From contig JAQBVH010000173.1 in NCBI GenBank assembly GCA_027623615.1, positions 1 through 6,898 on the forward strand: a DNA stretch of 6,898 bases, given 5' to 3'. Position numbers and translations under genes: made by a program. Positions 6,562 through 6,898 of this stretch are shown here, one piece after another; the first letter of the stretch is position 1, and every line of letters starts with the position of its first letter. The notes below the pieces were generated by a model. That model made no database searches. It saw only the letters and a list, made by a program, of their open reading frames with translations, and was not told the DNA's origin. The stretch comes from Planctomycetota bacterium. GTDB taxonomy: Bacteria > Planctomycetota > UBA1135 > GCA-002686595.

Positions 6562-6567
6562 TATCAT
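6562..6567 (+). promoter_or_regulatory. -10-like hexamer TATCAT before the last gene
   Basis: TATCAT fits TANNNT and ends nine bases before the ATG at 6577, again with no Shine-Dalgarno in between. It suggests the last gene is transcribed separately from the sialidase, with a very short or absent leader. No -35 match is visible upstream. Confidence 0.42.
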
Positions 6568-6576
6568 GCGGTCCTC

Positions 6577-6898
6577 ATGGCGATCACCGCAGCCCTCCTG
6601 GCGTCCGTCCTCATCGCGCCCCAACCGAACGACCAGTGGGTCGAGCGGCTCGAGTTCCCGCAGCTCGTTCAGGCGGACTTGAACCTGAACGTCCGGGATG
6701 CTGACCTCGGAATTCACGGGATGGATCTGGGCTTCCCCGAGGACCCCGCCGTGCGCGTGCAGGAGGCGTACGCCAAGGTGGAGCAGGGTGACCGCAGCTC
6801 CCACACACTGCACCAGGCCATGTCGGGGCTGGCCCACGCGCGGGATGGGGAGAACCTGAGGAAGGTCGTGCCCGCTTGCCTCGGCGCCTACCTCGAGG
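6577..6898 (+). CDS. Unknown protein with N-terminal signal-like segment (runs off the window)
   Basis: An open frame from ATG 6577 continues to the edge, giving 107 residues. Residues 1-14 (MAITAALLASVLIA) are hydrophobic and look like a short signal peptide or membrane anchor, but lack the usual positive charge near Met1. Residues about 58-107 are predicted by eye to be helical, with an AYAKVEQG stretch followed by Ala/Leu-rich helices reminiscent of TPR-type repeats; this is weak evidence. Codon use matches the neighbours (high G/C in third positions), supporting real coding. An ATG at 6566 is in another frame. I do not recognise the family. It follows the sialidase by 60 bases on the same strand, but a possible promoter in the gap argues that it is a separate unit. 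Confidence 0.68.
   Translation, partial: MAITAALLASVLIAPQPNDQWVERLEFPQLVQADLNLNVRDADLGIHGMDLGFPEDPAVRVQEAYAKVEQGDRSSHTLHQAMSGLAHARDGENLRKVVPACLGAYLE

Noticed and set aside
4594..6837. A 747-codon open frame on the minus strand across the sialidase
   Set aside because: It mirrors the sialidase and lacks any recognisable domain; long antisense frames are expected in G+C-rich genes, and the plus strand has all sialidase motifs.
1..6898. CRISPR arrays, tRNA or rRNA genes, insertion sequences, attachment sites
   Set aside because: No spaced repeats, cloverleaf or rRNA-like sequence, transposase or terminal repeats were seen on either strand.

Overview
This is a very G+C-rich bacterial window (roughly 70% by eye, not counted). 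Third codon positions are strongly G/C, which separates coding frames from their shadows. A secreted sialate O-acetylesterase-like enzyme, a secreted multidomain sialidase and a remnant of an ECF-type sigma factor suggest a glycan-degrading environmental or host-associated bacterium. High-G+C Planctomycetota is my best guess, but nothing here proves the phylum.

Layout. Positions 1-1495 lie on the minus strand: a 12-helix APC-family amino acid permease (173-1495), then a cut-off unknown acidic protein (1-176) joined to it by a 4-base ATGA overlap. A 79-base divergent gap (1496-1574) holds back-to-back -10-like hexamers and a small inverted repeat. From 1575 everything is on the plus strand: the SGNH-type esterase (1575-3539); a small VOC/glyoxalase-fold protein (3536-3904) coupled to it by a GTGA overlap; a short A+T-richer gap; a sigma-70 region 2 gene (3970-4548) whose coding frame appears to shift twice and whose region 4 is cut short; a GH33 sialidase (4585-6516) with five Asp boxes and all expected catalytic residues; and the start of an unknown secreted or membrane-anchored protein (6577 to the edge).

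How the genes work together. The esterase could remove O-acetyl groups that block sialidases, and the sialidase would then release terminal sialic acid; both carry signal peptides. No sialic acid lyase, kinase, epimerase or dedicated transporter is visible, so this is at most the extracellular half of a sialoglycan pathway. The permease faces the other way and need not be related.

The most interesting cross-window signal is that all four genes that begin after an intergenic gap have a TANNNT hexamer 6-9 bases before the ATG and no Shine-Dalgarno sequence, which is what leaderless transcripts would look like. In contrast, the coupled VOC gene has a near-perfect Shine-Dalgarno at the overlap. 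I see no tRNA, rRNA, CRISPR array, mobile element or clear terminator, and no evidence of a wholly new multi-gene system.
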